NCBI GenBank assembly: GCA_040954595.2
Contig: CM082577.2
Location: 2,480,001 to 2,544,000, forward strand
Source of the DNA: Balanoglossus misakiensis
Lineage: Eukaryota; Hemichordata
Reading direction: 5' to 3'
Length of the DNA stretch: 64,000 nt
Shown here piece by piece: positions 37,587 through 52,500 of the stretch. The notes below the pieces were generated by a model. The model was not told the DNA's origin, did no database searches, and worked only from the letters and a program-made list of their open reading frames with translations. Both the position numbers and the translations under genes were made by a program. Each line of letters starts with the position of its first letter. The stretch's first letter is position 1.

Positions 37587-40500
37587 ATGTACCCTAATGT
37601 CTGGGAACACTGCAAATATGGCGTCCACATGTATAACGTGTCTAGATGGTGTGTTATCCTTGTACTGGCAGTACTGGCTGGATTTGCCAGCTCACAGGAC
37701 TGTGTGCCCTGTCCACAGAGTTGCCAGTGTAGCCCACAGTCGACAGCGGCAGGCACCCCGACCCCTGTGTCGTCGTGTGTTGTCGACTGTCAACAACTCT
37801 CTCTGACGACCTTGCCTCCCATAGACGCCTCTCTAGGAACCAGCGTTGTCCACCTGTAAGTACCCTTTCCAATTGTTTTAACACCATCAACCTGACATAT
37901 ATAATCACTTAAACATTCCCTTTATCATCCACAAGCGGTGAAATAGCGTTCAGTGGACTCAGAACAGTCACATACTCGGCTGAAATACCCGCTGTCTGTC
38001 CATTTCCCTCCCCGCCGTACAGCGCCATACCATTCCCCGTGGGTGTTGCGTGAAGCACGGGTGTATATATGTCCCATAAACTAGGATACGCCGCGCCGAA
38101 GCTGTGATTAACACCCCACTCTCAAACCAGTCACAGATGTTCAAAAGTATGCGCAAATGGTTTGGCCGCCGTACAACAATGGAACCAGGCAAGACCGAAA
38201 ACAATAGGGGTTTAATTAGCATTGTGTTTATGTATACAGATGTTTTCCCCTGGAAGGCATCTGGGGTCACAGCTATTGACGTGACGAGGACATCTAGTCA
38301 GTACTGGCGCACATGGAATAGGCGCTTCCTCAGCCTGTCTTCGAGAAGCAAAAAAAATGTCTAGACATTAAAAACAATACAGTATTGGGTATAGATTTTT
38401 TTTCCTTTGCCAAAACAGATAAACAGGGCCACCTTTTAGTTTAAAAAAAGTAAATATATGTTAAGATGTTTTGATTGGATGTTGAAGATCTAAAGAATAA
38501 ATATTTCCATATGCTAGCTGAAAATGGAATATTTGGACTTTTTTTTGGGGGGGGGAGGGGGGGGGGGGGAGGGTTGGAGTAATGGGCTGCCCTGGTAGTA
38601 TAGTAGTAAGTTTAAGAACCAAATATAGGAGTGTACTAGTATTTCCCCGAAATGGATAACATTGTTAAATGTAGAAGAATGATAAAGTCTGAGATTTTGT
38701 ATACATGAACAGTGTATATAGTCTATTTATTTTTCACTTGTTGAAAGCAGACTGTTTTCTTTGCCAGTGTGTATTGACTTTTTTCCAGAGGTCCTAAAAA
38801 GAAAAAAAAGTGGAACATAGAAAATAAATGGAGCATGTAAGGACACCAAACACACACATACACTAACTGGCAAAAGGATACAGCCACTTTTCCATGCGTA
38901 CACCCGGAGAAACCATACAAGTTCCAAGGAAAAGTGGAGTGTCTGGCAAAATAAGGAATAAGGACATCCTTAATTGAAATACTTAATAGATTTAAGTCCC
39001 TCCAAGTCCTTTTAACCCTTTCACCACCATGGTTTGGTCCAAATCCATTGTTTTCTGTGGTAAAGTTGGACCACTAAAGAGGGAACTAGGGAACTTGCCC
39101 TTGAACTTTAGAGTCTTGTTGTAGTTCACCAGTTTTGCCTGTTAATTCTCTGCTGTCTATGACATAGCACGATCATATGAGTTCCATTTCGTTCCCATCA
39201 TGATATTTTAGAAGACCTTTGTGCTCTGTCGGAGATTCAAGAAGTTGTGCTTTTTTTTTTTTTTAAGAACAGGTAACCGTGGCCATCTTTGACTCAGGTA
39301 TTCCTGCTTGATTTTCCACAGCACTGACGTGTTCAATAGCAATAAAGGCAAACTCCGTGCTTTTGTTCTCTTCAATAGACGGTGGCGCTTATTGAAAGCC
39401 CTTATACAGGTATATACAGCGGCACCATTATGCTTCCTGCGGCCTCAGAAAAACTCATGAAATTTTTTTGTATTTTTTTTGGAGTGTTTCGTTGGAGGAG
39501 GCTGTCAGAAGTCAAGGGGTTGGGCAGTGGGTGCGCTTTCGAGGGGGTGTGTAGGCTAGTTTGAGGGGAGGGGGGACACTCTGAAAAGTCGCTTCTCATC
39601 TGATTGATTTTTGTGTTTTTGTAGAGCTGCAGAGGTGCTCATTCACAGCTTTTGTCCGACCATCTTTTGTGGCATGATTTGTTTGCTCGCTGACGAAAAT
39701 AAATAAAAAGGGGGCTGAGAGTGTTTGATGGATGGATGCCGGCTCTCTCCACTTGGAAAGGGTGGTGTTGTCGCCGTCAGAAAATTTAGCATTTTGTGTT
39801 TGGGAGGAGTGACGTTCTTGAATAGGTTTTCCTGTTGTATGGGAGGGGGGGGGGGGAAGAAACAGACGCTTGATTAAACTGCGAGTGGAGAATGGAACAA
39901 CGACACTGTGCGAGGCGGTGTTGCAGGCAATTGATATGTTAATAAAATGACAGGTAATAAAATTGAGGTGAAACGGGGTCACTCAGCTTTGATTTGTTCT
40001 TTGTCTAACAACGCAATATAGCCCATGTCCCGTGTCGTACTTTTTTTTTTGTTCGTCATCACAATCTAGAATCGGCCGCCAGTTCTTCTGTGCAACAGGG
40101 AATGAGAAGTGAAGAAACTGACCTAAAAATAAAAAAAAATATCTGGTGATGTTGTAATTCTTGGATTTAATGTCAGAGAGAGAGTATATTAGGCAATTTT
40201 AAGCAATGGTTTTGAACAGAAACAACCTTTGTCAGAAAAAGGGTGTGATTTATTCACATCCTGTTGTATAAATCTGTATTTCTCAGAAAATAATTTTCAT
40301 AATAGTTTATCATTGTTTACTGCCAACATGACATTGGTATACTTAACCAATACTGGCTCTAAAAACACTGTCTTTTTCCAAAAAGCAGGTCATGTTTTGT
40401 TGTGAAAAAAAAGAAAGCGAAAATTTCAAGAAGTTGGGCTAAACAGCTTCTAGTAAATGTGACATTGGTCTTGAATTTCTAAATCTATTAACTGTGACCT

Positions 40501-43500
40501 CAGGAAGTAGTTTACCGAATATTCACTTCCATGAACTTGGCCTTCACAACGTGTCACATCTTTGACATCTCTAGTCACTGTGAATACAAGCAACTCTCAC
40601 ATATATTGAATGTTTCTAGTCTGTGCCATGTTGTTTTCGAGTTGTAATCTTGTCTTGTCTTTTAAAGAAAAAAAACAGATACCCTTCATGTTCAGGGAGT
40701 TGACGCTTTGTAAAGATCAACAATTAACCACAAATTATGCAGATTAAAGACGGCATACTCATTTTCATGTAAAAATACAAAATAGGGAAATTCATTATTG
40801 GCTAACGTTTATAATTAGATTGAAAATTTGTGGGGAACAGATATACAACATTGCCAAAACACACAAAAAATCTTCTCATGTGTGCATAATTTTCATTTCA
40901 GTGTTTTTTAAAGTACAGGTTTGTACTGCGTGTTTTTCCATATTGTTTGAATTTACTGCTGAAGTGATCAGACACTTGTTCAAGTAGCGCTGGTATTCTT
41001 TTGAAAAAAAAAACTAGTATAGGCCAGTTAAAAAAGTAAATTCTCCCGTTGCCAAGAGAGTGTGGACTTTGCAATTTGTAGGTGGTGCTGGACAAGGCGA
41101 AATATAAAACAGAGACAAATATAGGCATTAATCCAGGCACAGACCAAACTCATTTATTTCAACAATTCTGTTTGTTTGAAGATTGTGCAGGAGGGCTGTT
41201 TACTGGCAGATTAGTTGTGAAAATTGCGTGGGGAGACAAGTTAAGTCGCCCTACTTTGTTAAGAATTTGTGTTATGAGGGTTGATATAATCCCCATATTC
41301 CTTGGAGTTCCTAAGCATTCACCTGTTGCTTGTCAGCTGAAAACTTTTGGTCGTTTTTACGACCAGAAGCTAGACCAGAAAACATGTAAATTTTCTGAAA
41401 ATGGGTAACCCAGGAAAGATGTAAATTTTCTGAAAAAGGGTAATTCTTGTTTTCTTCAATCTGTGATTGATGTTCTCCTTATATCTCTCCTAAGACTAGA
41501 CGAAAAAAGATTTGTACACTGGCTAAGGTTAATATTTCCAAATAAATAATGTTAGTGATAAAGCTAGATTGATAGTAGAAAATTTCAGATAAAAATTGGT
41601 TTAATGATCCTTCATCTGGTTCGTGGGATGAAGTGATCTTGGTGACCCCGTTTTAATGATTGCACAGCACTAATTTGTTGTTAGTGTGTGTGCGTGTGTG
41701 TGCGTGCGCGTGCGTGTGTGCCACATACACATACGTGCATGTGTACAAATGGATGAGCAGCAAAGGTTCACTAATCCATCGGACGGATTCCCTCTGTTTA
41801 TTTTCTGACCAGACCCAGTTTTACCTTTTCTGCTGCAACAGGTTGTTTTTGTGATCGGGGAATTTGAGAAAATAAAATGTCCATGGCTCGGGGAATGGAG
41901 ACAGATGACTGGCCTCCATGGATTAACCAGGCTTCTTATCATGGCAAGGTTGTGAAGCATGATGGATTAGGTGCATACTAATGTAATTCTTTCAAATGTG
42001 CGGCAGTGTTACAAGTGAAATTTCTCCATTAGAAATGGCCTTTTTCCTCATGCCATAAAAACCTTATGTAGCATTTCTTTCAAGATGTGGAAGATTTTTT
42101 CTTGCATGATCTTCATATCCACACTTCATAGTCAAATTTCAGTACAAACCATGCATCTGAAATGTGTACATATACTATGCCACTGTGGTTACAAGTAAAA
42201 CTGTTGAATGTCAAGCAAATTCACATCATTGTACCACAATAGAAATCTATAACAATATGTAGGTTTCTGTAGCAAATTTCATCAAGAGTCGTCATGTCAC
42301 AGCTAATAAAGGTGTAAAATTATTTTGAAATTTTAGGTCTGAACGGTTTCGTAAAATATCTCATGCCAAATCTGCAATATATTTCTTGTGCTTTGCAACC
42401 CAATTGCCTCATGACAGAAATGCACACAGCCCAGTTTTCAGGTCTTTATGAAATTCTTTTCAAATGATTCTTTTCAGTAAGTAATTTTATGCAACTCGTC
42501 ACTTTTTTTTCAAATCGTGATCAATGGCTTTGCCATGATAGCGTTCAATTTAGTCCATGAATGCAGTGGTTTCTATGCCAAGCGTTCTGGTCTGTGTGAC
42601 GGTATAATGTCGGCCATTTTGAAGCTTTATTGGAATGTTGCCATGGCAATAGGCTGTACAATCCATTCTGGTCGTAAGAATACCCTGGGTGTCCAACGGA
42701 TTGATTTGTTGACAAAGTGAAAGCATATGATAACGTTTTTCTTTATAAGAATTCATTTTTATAATGAAAATATGAATAGAATTTTACTAAATATTAGCCA
42801 GTTCATTTCAAAATACGATTTTTGTTGTTGTGACATTCAATTGGAAAATATTTTAAAATGAAATTACCCCAAACTGTTTCATTGGCTTTGGTTGATTTAT
42901 GAAATAAAGCAACATTTTTAGATTCTGAAAAATCACAACGTATTGATAGTGAGTATAAATTCTAAATGTAGGATGGCATGATATACTTGTTTTGGTTGTA
43001 GGTCAGATGTTCTAGTTGCATATTTATTCAGATTTCTGGAAGTTGTTATTGTCAGCCATCTTGTTTGGTGGCATTAAAATTGAATGTTTCTGGCAGATAT
43101 ATGGACACATTATTCTGTGTAGTGTTATACTGTTTATACCTTTTCACTCCTGTTGTTGATGACAATGTATAAATTAAAAAAAAAATATCAAGCCATCTCG
43201 CGTGTCACTGGAGCTATCTTAATTTATTCGAAATATTCAAACGTTATTTATGTACATGTATATTGATTATTCGTGTCACAAATTGACGATGAATGAAATT
43301 GATTTTTGAAAAGCATTTCAGATCCCAAATTCCATGAATGAAATTGATTTTTGAAAAGCATTTCAGATCCCAAATTCCATTTCTATCAAAAAAAGAGGGG
43401 AATAAAATCAAGTCAAATATGCAGTTGAGACTGTTAATTTAGCCTTTCTTCCTGTTCATTTTCATAATTTGAAGGCATTCAGTCCAGCTAATTCGTGCGT

Positions 43501-46500
43501 TATTTTGCAAAGTCAGCTCATAGAGTTTGGTTCCTAATTGTGCTCCGGATTTAAGTGAAATTTATAGCCGACGTCTGCAGGGCTGGGAGAATTTATCATG
43601 TGCCTCAAGCAGCACAAAACATTCTATAACAGTGATACTGTGTCCTCTGTCTCACTTGTGATATTTCTGGGGAGAGACATGCAAATATTAGCGATATAAA
43701 ATATCACATTTGTTTTGACCAGGTGAAAATAACAAATGTAATAGTCATATTTTAACTTCTTTTTTTTTCTGTCCAGATTTAGTACACTAAGGTTTACTCA
43801 ACGACAGGACTATGGATACCTCATATTGGTGTAACTAATATCAAATAGATCTCAGTGGAGCTGTTGGAGCTCTAGAAGTTCTCCTTTCAGGGGTCCGTTT
43901 TAATTTTACCTCAAGCGCCAGAAAAATCACATGATTGTGGTATGAGCAAAAACAATAAATTGGAATTCATGCCCATATTTCGATTTTTAACAAACAATTT
44001 GTAGAGACAATGGGAAAAATCAACCTGTGACTGTCAAATCTGTGTCTTCTGACGCAGACCAACTGGTTTCTGTCAACTGTACTATTAGATACAAAGGAAG
44101 CGGTGGTTATAAAATTGGAGAATTCGATTTCAAAGGAATCAAAGCTCCTTAGCATACCATGGTCGACAACTTATTGTGATTGGGCCTCTTAACTTAGTGA
44201 TTTGTTGATACATTTATCACTCCTCTTGGGTGCTTAGAATGCTTGGTGCGTGAAATTCAGCGTTATTGCTGAATTAGCAAGGGTTACCTCGGTGGCTGAG
44301 ATATCCTATCCTGGGGAATTGAAAGCTCAGGGTGTGTTACCGTCTCTGGTGCAAGACTTGGAGCAAGGCAGTCATGTTGAGATGACCTTTGAACTCTTAA
44401 AGCATCACCAGTAGTGCGCAAAATTTGCAATAAACTGTAAATATTTCTGTTACAAAGTATCGTTCTCCAGTAAATCTATAGGGTGGTTGATGGGCACACT
44501 GCGAGGATAAAATGAGATCAAATTGTATTCTGGTCCAGATAACGTACACCAGACAAAACATCTTCCACAATGTCTTCACCCAGTCAAGACTTACAGTTTG
44601 CATTACCTGTAACGAAAATTGCCTCCAGCAGATTAATTGACATTTTCTTGTAATTATCAAAATGGCTTTGTGTCATTACATGCATGAAGTAGTATTTGTA
44701 ATATAAAAGTAACTTTCAAAAGATTATAAATACTTAAATACTTAATGAGTTAATATTTATAATTGATGAATATGCTAATAACTTGTAAAAATTATGATGT
44801 TGGCAATGAACACATTTGGTTGTGTCAATTGATCAGGCCATGGATTGTAGGGTTAGGGATTTCTAAGTGACTAATTCTGATATGATAAGTCAACATGTTT
44901 ATCGCCAATGAGATTATTGGCAGATTTCCAACTGGAACAATAGTTTTGTTGCTAAATCAGATGTTGGGACAGCATTCAGATTCAGTAAGATTTTTTCTGT
45001 CATAAAATTTTAGTTTAATCACTTACAGGCAAATATAGTAAATACAATATGCATGCATGTCTGCCGAAATAAAAAAAAAATGTTTTCAGAATGTTCAGAG
45101 GGGTAATGGGTATGTGTTAAAATATAGCTCTGTGAAGATGTGCATTATGTTTTAATAAATACAAATTGCAAGTACCATTATTCTCAATGTAGCACTGCAC
45201 ACACTGAAATACAAACCTAGAATTTTATCGAACACTTTCTAGGAAATGTAAGTAATCTGTAGTAAAGCTTACAACTTCAGGTAAGGGAGAATGTAACATA
45301 TATACAGCAATTTTGCACTCATTCAAAACACTGGTCCTGATTTCAGTACGAACTTGTTGAAGTATTGATTTTTGACATTACTTCAAGTGCATATGTACAC
45401 ATTTGTTGAGTTGTATCTGTCAGTCTTTTTTTTCGCCAACCAGCAATAAACAATACTACAATTGTTCTTGTGTGACGACACATAGGAAGACCATATACCT
45501 TTTTTTGGGCATAATTTTTTTTCATGGTGGATACTCTTTTGTTTGTGACGATATCTTGAATTGTCAGTCATTGAAACACATGCCCTGGTTTGACCCTGCT
45601 TTGGATAAAAGTACAATCACAGGGTTATAGTGGTGTGCAAGAAAATTATGTCATGAATATTTATGTACATGTATTATGATGACAATTCGCAGGGTGTGGT
45701 TGTGGATTTTGGACAATAAACATTTTATGGTTGTGCAAACACATCAACATGTTGTCATGACTACAACAACCAGAAATAAAGAAACTTTTTGCAATTTTTT
45801 CATGATAGTTGGTAACATTGACAGGGAATGTACAAGTAAATAAATTATAAAATAAATAATAAATTGGTTGCAACCAGAATATGGCCACCTCCACCAAACT
45901 ACACAAAAATCTTATAACTCAGTGTACATGCTCATTGGCAATGTATTAAAATGTAATGTTGCTAATTTTTCGCGAAATACGTGAGAGCCAAAAAAACATG
46001 AAAGTAAAAAGTCGTGTAAAATGAGATGGAGATAACGATGCAGTTAGTGAAATACAAGAACACGACAATTAATCCTCGCGTAACAGTTGCCTCTTTTGAT
46101 ATCGCGAAAATAACCTGTTTTTCAGTAGTAACAGTCCAACTGTCCCGGCATCCAGTCTATTATTTTTAAGGACACAGTCATTGTTTGTGTAAAGGAAGAA
46201 AACATTATATGATGTTTCTTGATAAGATTGACTTACATGCAACCCTTTGAAACAAATCTGTCCACTCAACCTGTAATGAACAAAGACCAGAACTTCAGCT
46301 TTTACTGTGAAGGGAAAAAAATTGACTTTTCTGCATCGAAAGGAATTACAGCGCGCCTTATCAGATTATGAGTGACATCATGAACGGGAGACAGAAAACC
46401 ATATAATGGGAAAGTATGCCACTTACAGAAGTAGGTTTATAAAACGGTTGTTGCAGCAATGGTGTGTTAATTGAGCCGTGACAAAGTGTCTCACTGTTGA

Positions 46501-49500
46501 AAAGGGAAGAAATTTCTGTGTGCGCGACACTCTGCAACCTGGAACCATAAAAACATTTGACAGTGAATGAAAAATTGACAGTTGCTGACCATGTGACTTG
46601 GAGTGGCCATACATCAAGGGTTCCATCCAGAACGGCTTTTGGAGACCCTTTGTGCCTTCAGGTATTTACGCACTGTTTTTTTTTTCTGTGTCGGCGGCGC
46701 GGCCATTGATGCATCCTTGGCACCGGGGTTTATTCGTAGCTGATATATGACCGGATTTACAGCCATATTAGATAGGCTGTGCCGTCTAATCTCTTTGCAG
46801 AGCTGAGGCAGTCGTTTTTTTTAATACAGGTCTTAACATCAAACAATAGGGCCCAGTTGTTTGTTTGGAGTGTGCTTTTAATTTTTGGATACCATGGCAA
46901 CGTGGTAGACTAAGATTGTGGCGTGGCTGACGTAAATGGATTCCAAGCATGGAGGTTTTGTAAAGGCTTGTTCTTAGCTTATTGTGTAAAAAAGACAGTA
47001 AACTTCCAGTAGTGTAGGTTACAGTATCGTCATCTCTTGGATTTAAATATTTCATAAACTCATTTCAGGGAGGGAAAATACAACATGTACCGGTACAATG
47101 TACAGTGTACCTTGTGGAATTAATTCTAGGATAAAAGTTAAAAAGGCAATATTGGTTTGATAGTTCAGCTTTGTACCAATTCTGGACACTTGTGGAAATT
47201 TGTATCTGTTCGAGTGCTGTGGTTGACAAAGCTGGGTCAGTCAGTCAAAGTTTGATTGGGTGCACATCATAGTACAACTTTTTATTGATTTGCCAGAAAT
47301 ACGCACACACCAAAATGCAACAGCTAACACACCTATTACTATTACTGCAAAGGAACAGTGTTTGGTTAATTGATTGTGATCAGGCCTCATGAAGATTGGA
47401 TAAAGCGTAATCGGTGTTGTGTTCAGCTGTGATTAGCTGCATGGCTATTGTGAGAAAAACATGTTATTTGTCACGGCTCTGTTAAAACAGTTAACAATTA
47501 TGTTTCATTAAAACGGTCAGTAAAATTTCATATGCTGTTGTGTTTTGATGGTGAAAAACACACAAATAATATCTACAAAGTTGGACTATTAACACAAACA
47601 CTTCTATGTGTGTGCATTTAAAAAGTGGGATGTTGTTAAACTCGTTCTGCTGGTGGACAGTTAGATGTCTGTCACCTTGCAAGACACCAAGGGAGTGTGC
47701 AGAAAATACTTCAAGGGGGTGGGGTCTGGAGGATTTTCCATTTTCTTGGAGATTTTTTCTATGACCCCTCTAAAATGTTATGACAAAAATTGGTGGACCC
47801 TCCAAATTTTCATGTAAAAAATCTATGCCCCCCCCCCCATCCCCTAGAAATCCTCCACCCCCTGGAAGTGTTTTCTGAACACTCCCTAAGATGTGACTCA
47901 GTGTTCAGTTATGGGGATTAATCCCAGTGTCGAGGTGTGAGGGGCGAGGTCAAAGGTCAACTGGAGTCATAATTTAAAGTTGAACAATTGTGGGCCTGTC
48001 TGTTGGGCACAATGAGCAAAGTGCTATGTTGTTGAGTGGGGAAAAAACAGGAGGAATCAAAAGAACCAAATGTTTGTTCTCTCATACTTTTTTTCTCTCT
48101 GCTGAACAGATGAAAAACGGTGTTTTTTTGTGTGAGGGAGCCAGGAACAAAACTTTTTTACAAAAGTGGCGTGAAGTTAAATGCATGGAGGAAAAAGTTG
48201 TTCACTGGTAGCAATCCAAGTACAACATGCACAGAAATGGAAGATTTTCATCAGAGGAATCTGATCTAATGTGTTTCTTTACATTGTGCGAATTAAAGGT
48301 ATACGGTCACCTCCAATTTACATATCGCCATATATAGCTGAAATGGCATATTTGAATGTTCTAAAGAACGCATGGTGGCTCTTTTTTTCGCCTGTGCCAC
48401 CCACTGAAAATCTGTGATTGGCTTAATCTCAATTTGCTGGTAACTGTAGCTAAATTTGCATAGGTGACCGTATACCTTTAATAAACTTTGATATGCAGCA
48501 ACGTACATTACGACAAGTATGGGTGCACAAACAAAATTCTGTTTGCAAGTGGCTTTTTTTTGAAGTTTATAGTCCCACCATTCATACTGTTTTCATTTGA
48601 CATGGAGTCTGTTTTGAGTGGCAACGCCTGGCTGAACAAACACGTTTTGTTGGATACAAGTAAAGTAGTGCTGTCTGGAGTGTAGACGCAGCGGCTTTAC
48701 CTGGGGTTTGCTTCTTTAAACAATCCATGATTTCTTTGCACCACGCCTGAGTAGGTTGTGTGTCTGGAGCGAAAATAGCAATGGCAGTGTGACATCATTA
48801 AAGGGACCGACACCATAGCTGCAGCTTCATTAAAGGGACATTATAGCTGCACTTTTGATGATTTTCAGTATACAGTGTTAATGTATCACCCATGTTAAGC
48901 GACAGTAAACGGTTGATATATTATACTGATCTTGTTTGTCAAACTTACTTGAAATGGGTAGGACACCAAGCGAGTTTTGTAGAAGGCTACACCTTCCACC
49001 CCCATTTCTCTGTAAATGGGTTCACCCACACCATTGGCAACAGTAGGGTAAACAACATGTTGGTGTGATAAGGGTGGATGTACATGTACTGGACATGTTT
49101 TACACTTTCTCAGTTTCTGTTCCAGCAACCTGCTCTGTTTGTATTTGTGTGTGATCTTTAGGCTGGGATGCGTCAAGCAGAAAATGTTAGCCTCCAGAAA
49201 AAATAAAAAAGGGTGACTAAATACGGGACTTCAGGCTGTGGGAGACACCTTTTTGTAAACTACACATTTGTTGCGGCCATCATATCTGCACCATGTGAAG
49301 GATCGTTAATTTTAAAAATTGTAATTTTGAAAAAAAAATGATCATTACCGGTTAAGTGCTTATTCATCATTTCTGCATCATTTATAAAAGATGGCTGACA
49401 TTATTCAAGCCTTTTAACAAAACGAAACATACTTTCAATAACACAAAAACTTAATTAAATGTTCATCACCAGTAAATCATGTTTTAGATGAAAAGGATCA

Positions 49501-52500
49501 TCTCAGTCTACAGTGGATGTTCTCGTCCATCATAAAAAAATGGCGGTTGCTGCCATGGTGATGGGTTGTGAAAAGAAAACGTGACAACTGATGTACTTTG
49601 ACATTGCTGCTTGTTTCTGCCCAGTCGGCTGGTGTAAAGTGACCTATATCTCTACAAAAAGAGGTGAAAGCTTGCTGGGTTTATGGCTGGATGAGGGTAA
49701 CTAGGGTATCTTTTTATGAAATACACTCCAGTATTAATGGTGGAGGGTTTGGCAACTATTGTGACGGCCGACAGTCAACTGGTCAGTCTCGCCATGGGAT
49801 TAAGCACGTACATCTGCTGCTGATCCATTGTTGATTTTATTTAACCCTTTGATGTCATTGTTAAGGACACTTCTATGTGTTGAGCTTAGAAAAGCAGAGA
49901 TGAAGTATAACTTTCAAAGTAAAGAAAAAAAAATGGGGCAGAGTAGACTCGTTTACTTTTAAAAGTACCGTTCTTGAGTTTGACTTCAGCATCAAGTAGT
50001 GGTGATACTCTAGCTTCCAACTTTAAAAGCTCACCTCCTAAGATATTGTCGGCCCTCAAAAAAACTCTTTTAACATCAACACCGACCCTATTGTTTTCAA
50101 AGACATGGCCAGACCTAAATGTAAGATGTTACAAGAACAAAGTTTCGGCTGACATCATATTTAGCTACTTTAACCCTATTTATTCATGTTTTCTGCGTAC
50201 TGGAAAATGCTGACTCACTAATTGTTTGAGAATTTTGAAAGTTGGACTCCGAAGTGTACAAAAGCGAACTTCGTTTTCTGTTGTATTGACAAGTAAGTAT
50301 GAGCACCATCAGCTGATTGATTGGTTGGTATTGACCTGTGACCCCATTGGGCTGAAGTTCAAGTCAAAGGGCCTTTCACTTTACAAACTTGGGTCACTCA
50401 GTGTCAGTTTGGTTTACGGGAGAAAGCAACAACATTTATTCAGACAACTCAGTGCTCAAGGGAGCAGACTTTGAGCAAGGAAAGTGGTTTTGAAGAGAAT
50501 GATGTCTACGTCGGCCAGGTGTTGCTTGTCTTCTGTGGGCTTGTTTTGACATTACATGTACTTTGGATGGGTGTTCTGCTGTAGAGAAAACAAGCCTGTC
50601 CCAGCTGAAGACAAGGGATCCATCTCGTGGTGCTTTCGCTAATCTAGGGGGTTTGAATAAAATTGAGAGAATCTGGGGGTGTACGGCGCGATTGATCACA
50701 GTTGGTTGAAAAAAAAGAACACTTTTGCACAACACAATCAATATTGATGCACATAAACAGGTGTAGACAGCAGACAGTATTTTGCGTGAAAGCTGTAGAT
50801 ACAAACAGGAGATGTTCAAACCGTAATGCTTTTAATACGGTTGTAATCGTACAGTGTAAACACTAGGCTGATGATTTCCCAAGCCATTTCTCGAATTGAA
50901 ATCTGTGAGATGTCTCTTTATTGAAAGGCATTTAATTAAAACGGGAGGTATGGGACTGGGTAGGCTTATTTCATTTTGAAAGTCCAGATCCACACAAACT
51001 GGGCGTCTGAAATCAAATCAGTAGAAACTTTCAGTAGAAACTCGTGGGTTGGCTAGGTGCATGATGACATTGTCAAGTCTACCGTGTGGTGTTGAAGTAC
51101 CGTGATGCACCGATTCTGTGTGTCTTGATATCTAGGCCAGTTGGTGAAATGCTGTATCACTCACTATCAGGATCGAAGCGTCTGCCTAATTTCGCCAGAC
51201 ATTGTAGGCTCGCATTGGTGAGGTTAATGAAATGTCACGAGGAAAAAAAAAAGATGTAGGCCGGGTCATCAAGTTTTGGAGATTTTGATCGCTATGGCGA
51301 TGGGATAGACTGGACCAGTGTACAAAGCATGTGTTTTTGATGAGAGAATGTGGATGAGTTGGAGATTACAGTTTCAAGAAAGGCACTGATAGTATGCAAT
51401 CAGCCATGACTTTTGGTAATTTTCCCCCATATAGTGAATCTACTAGCTTCTTTTTCATACCCCTAAAGCATAATGAAATACTTTTACTCAGTACATAGCT
51501 AATCAAGCAAGCCTACATATTAGTATAGTCAGCATAATCGTTGAAAACTGGTAGTCCTTGCCCTAGGTGTACATGTCATTAGTCAATGAAAATAATTAAC
51601 TATTAAAAAAAGTCAAAAGCTTTCAGTCCTAATCCAATACAGATCTTAGTTTGGACAAAGTGGACAGTCAGTGGGTGCAATTTATTTTGAAAGTTGCCTC
51701 CCATTCAATACTGCTGAACGGGTACTTGTTATCGAATTAAGGTTGAGTGATTGATGAACTGGAGATGCACAGTTTTGTAAACACCTATTGACAGTAAAGA
51801 CAACCCAAACTGAACTGTTAGTCGCAAGGGATAAACAGCCTACATGTATATTCACTTCAGCTGTCGGTTGCTTCCCTCTCTCTAGCTTAATACTGTGAAA
51901 CAGTTTCCCCCAAAAAATCTTTCAGATTCTTTGCCATATGGTTTTATACTGTGAAGGAGCTAGGATGTTAACTGTCTCCATCAAGTGAGATTCCATTGTG
52001 ACAAAGTCCTCAAAGTCCTCAAAATTTAGGTGAAAAAAAACACATTGTTTCATTGCCGTGGCAACCAACAGAAACCAGCAGAGTACCACCAAGTGCCCTG
52101 TGGTGAATACCACGAGTGGGCTGCATGGTCGATAGGGGAACAAGGGTCACCGAATTTGCGATGTTAGATAATTTGTTAAAGATTTGGGCTTAAGAATCAC
52201 TATCTCTGAAACTGGCACCTTTATCAGTTTGCTGCCTTGGTGGCGTGATACTAAAAAAGGTGTTTTTTTTGTGGTAGGAAGGGCCGTCGAGATTTGGAAC
52301 GTAGATTAATTTGAATGACCAAGGATTTTACCAGGAATTCTGTGATTATGAGATGGTTGGGTTTCCAGAAGGTTAAAGTTTAAAATGCATTCACACCTTT
52401 TCAGAAGTCAAGCTTTGGTTTTTAAATCACACTTTTCTACAACATTATAATCAGTCATTCCAGCTTTGACAAAAACTCACTGTTTTTTTCCTCTGTTTAT

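Noticed and set aside
46885-46903. Third X-box (ATACCATGGCAAC) in PKD1 intron 1
   Set aside because: The left half-site deviates from consensus, so it was not annotated as a site.
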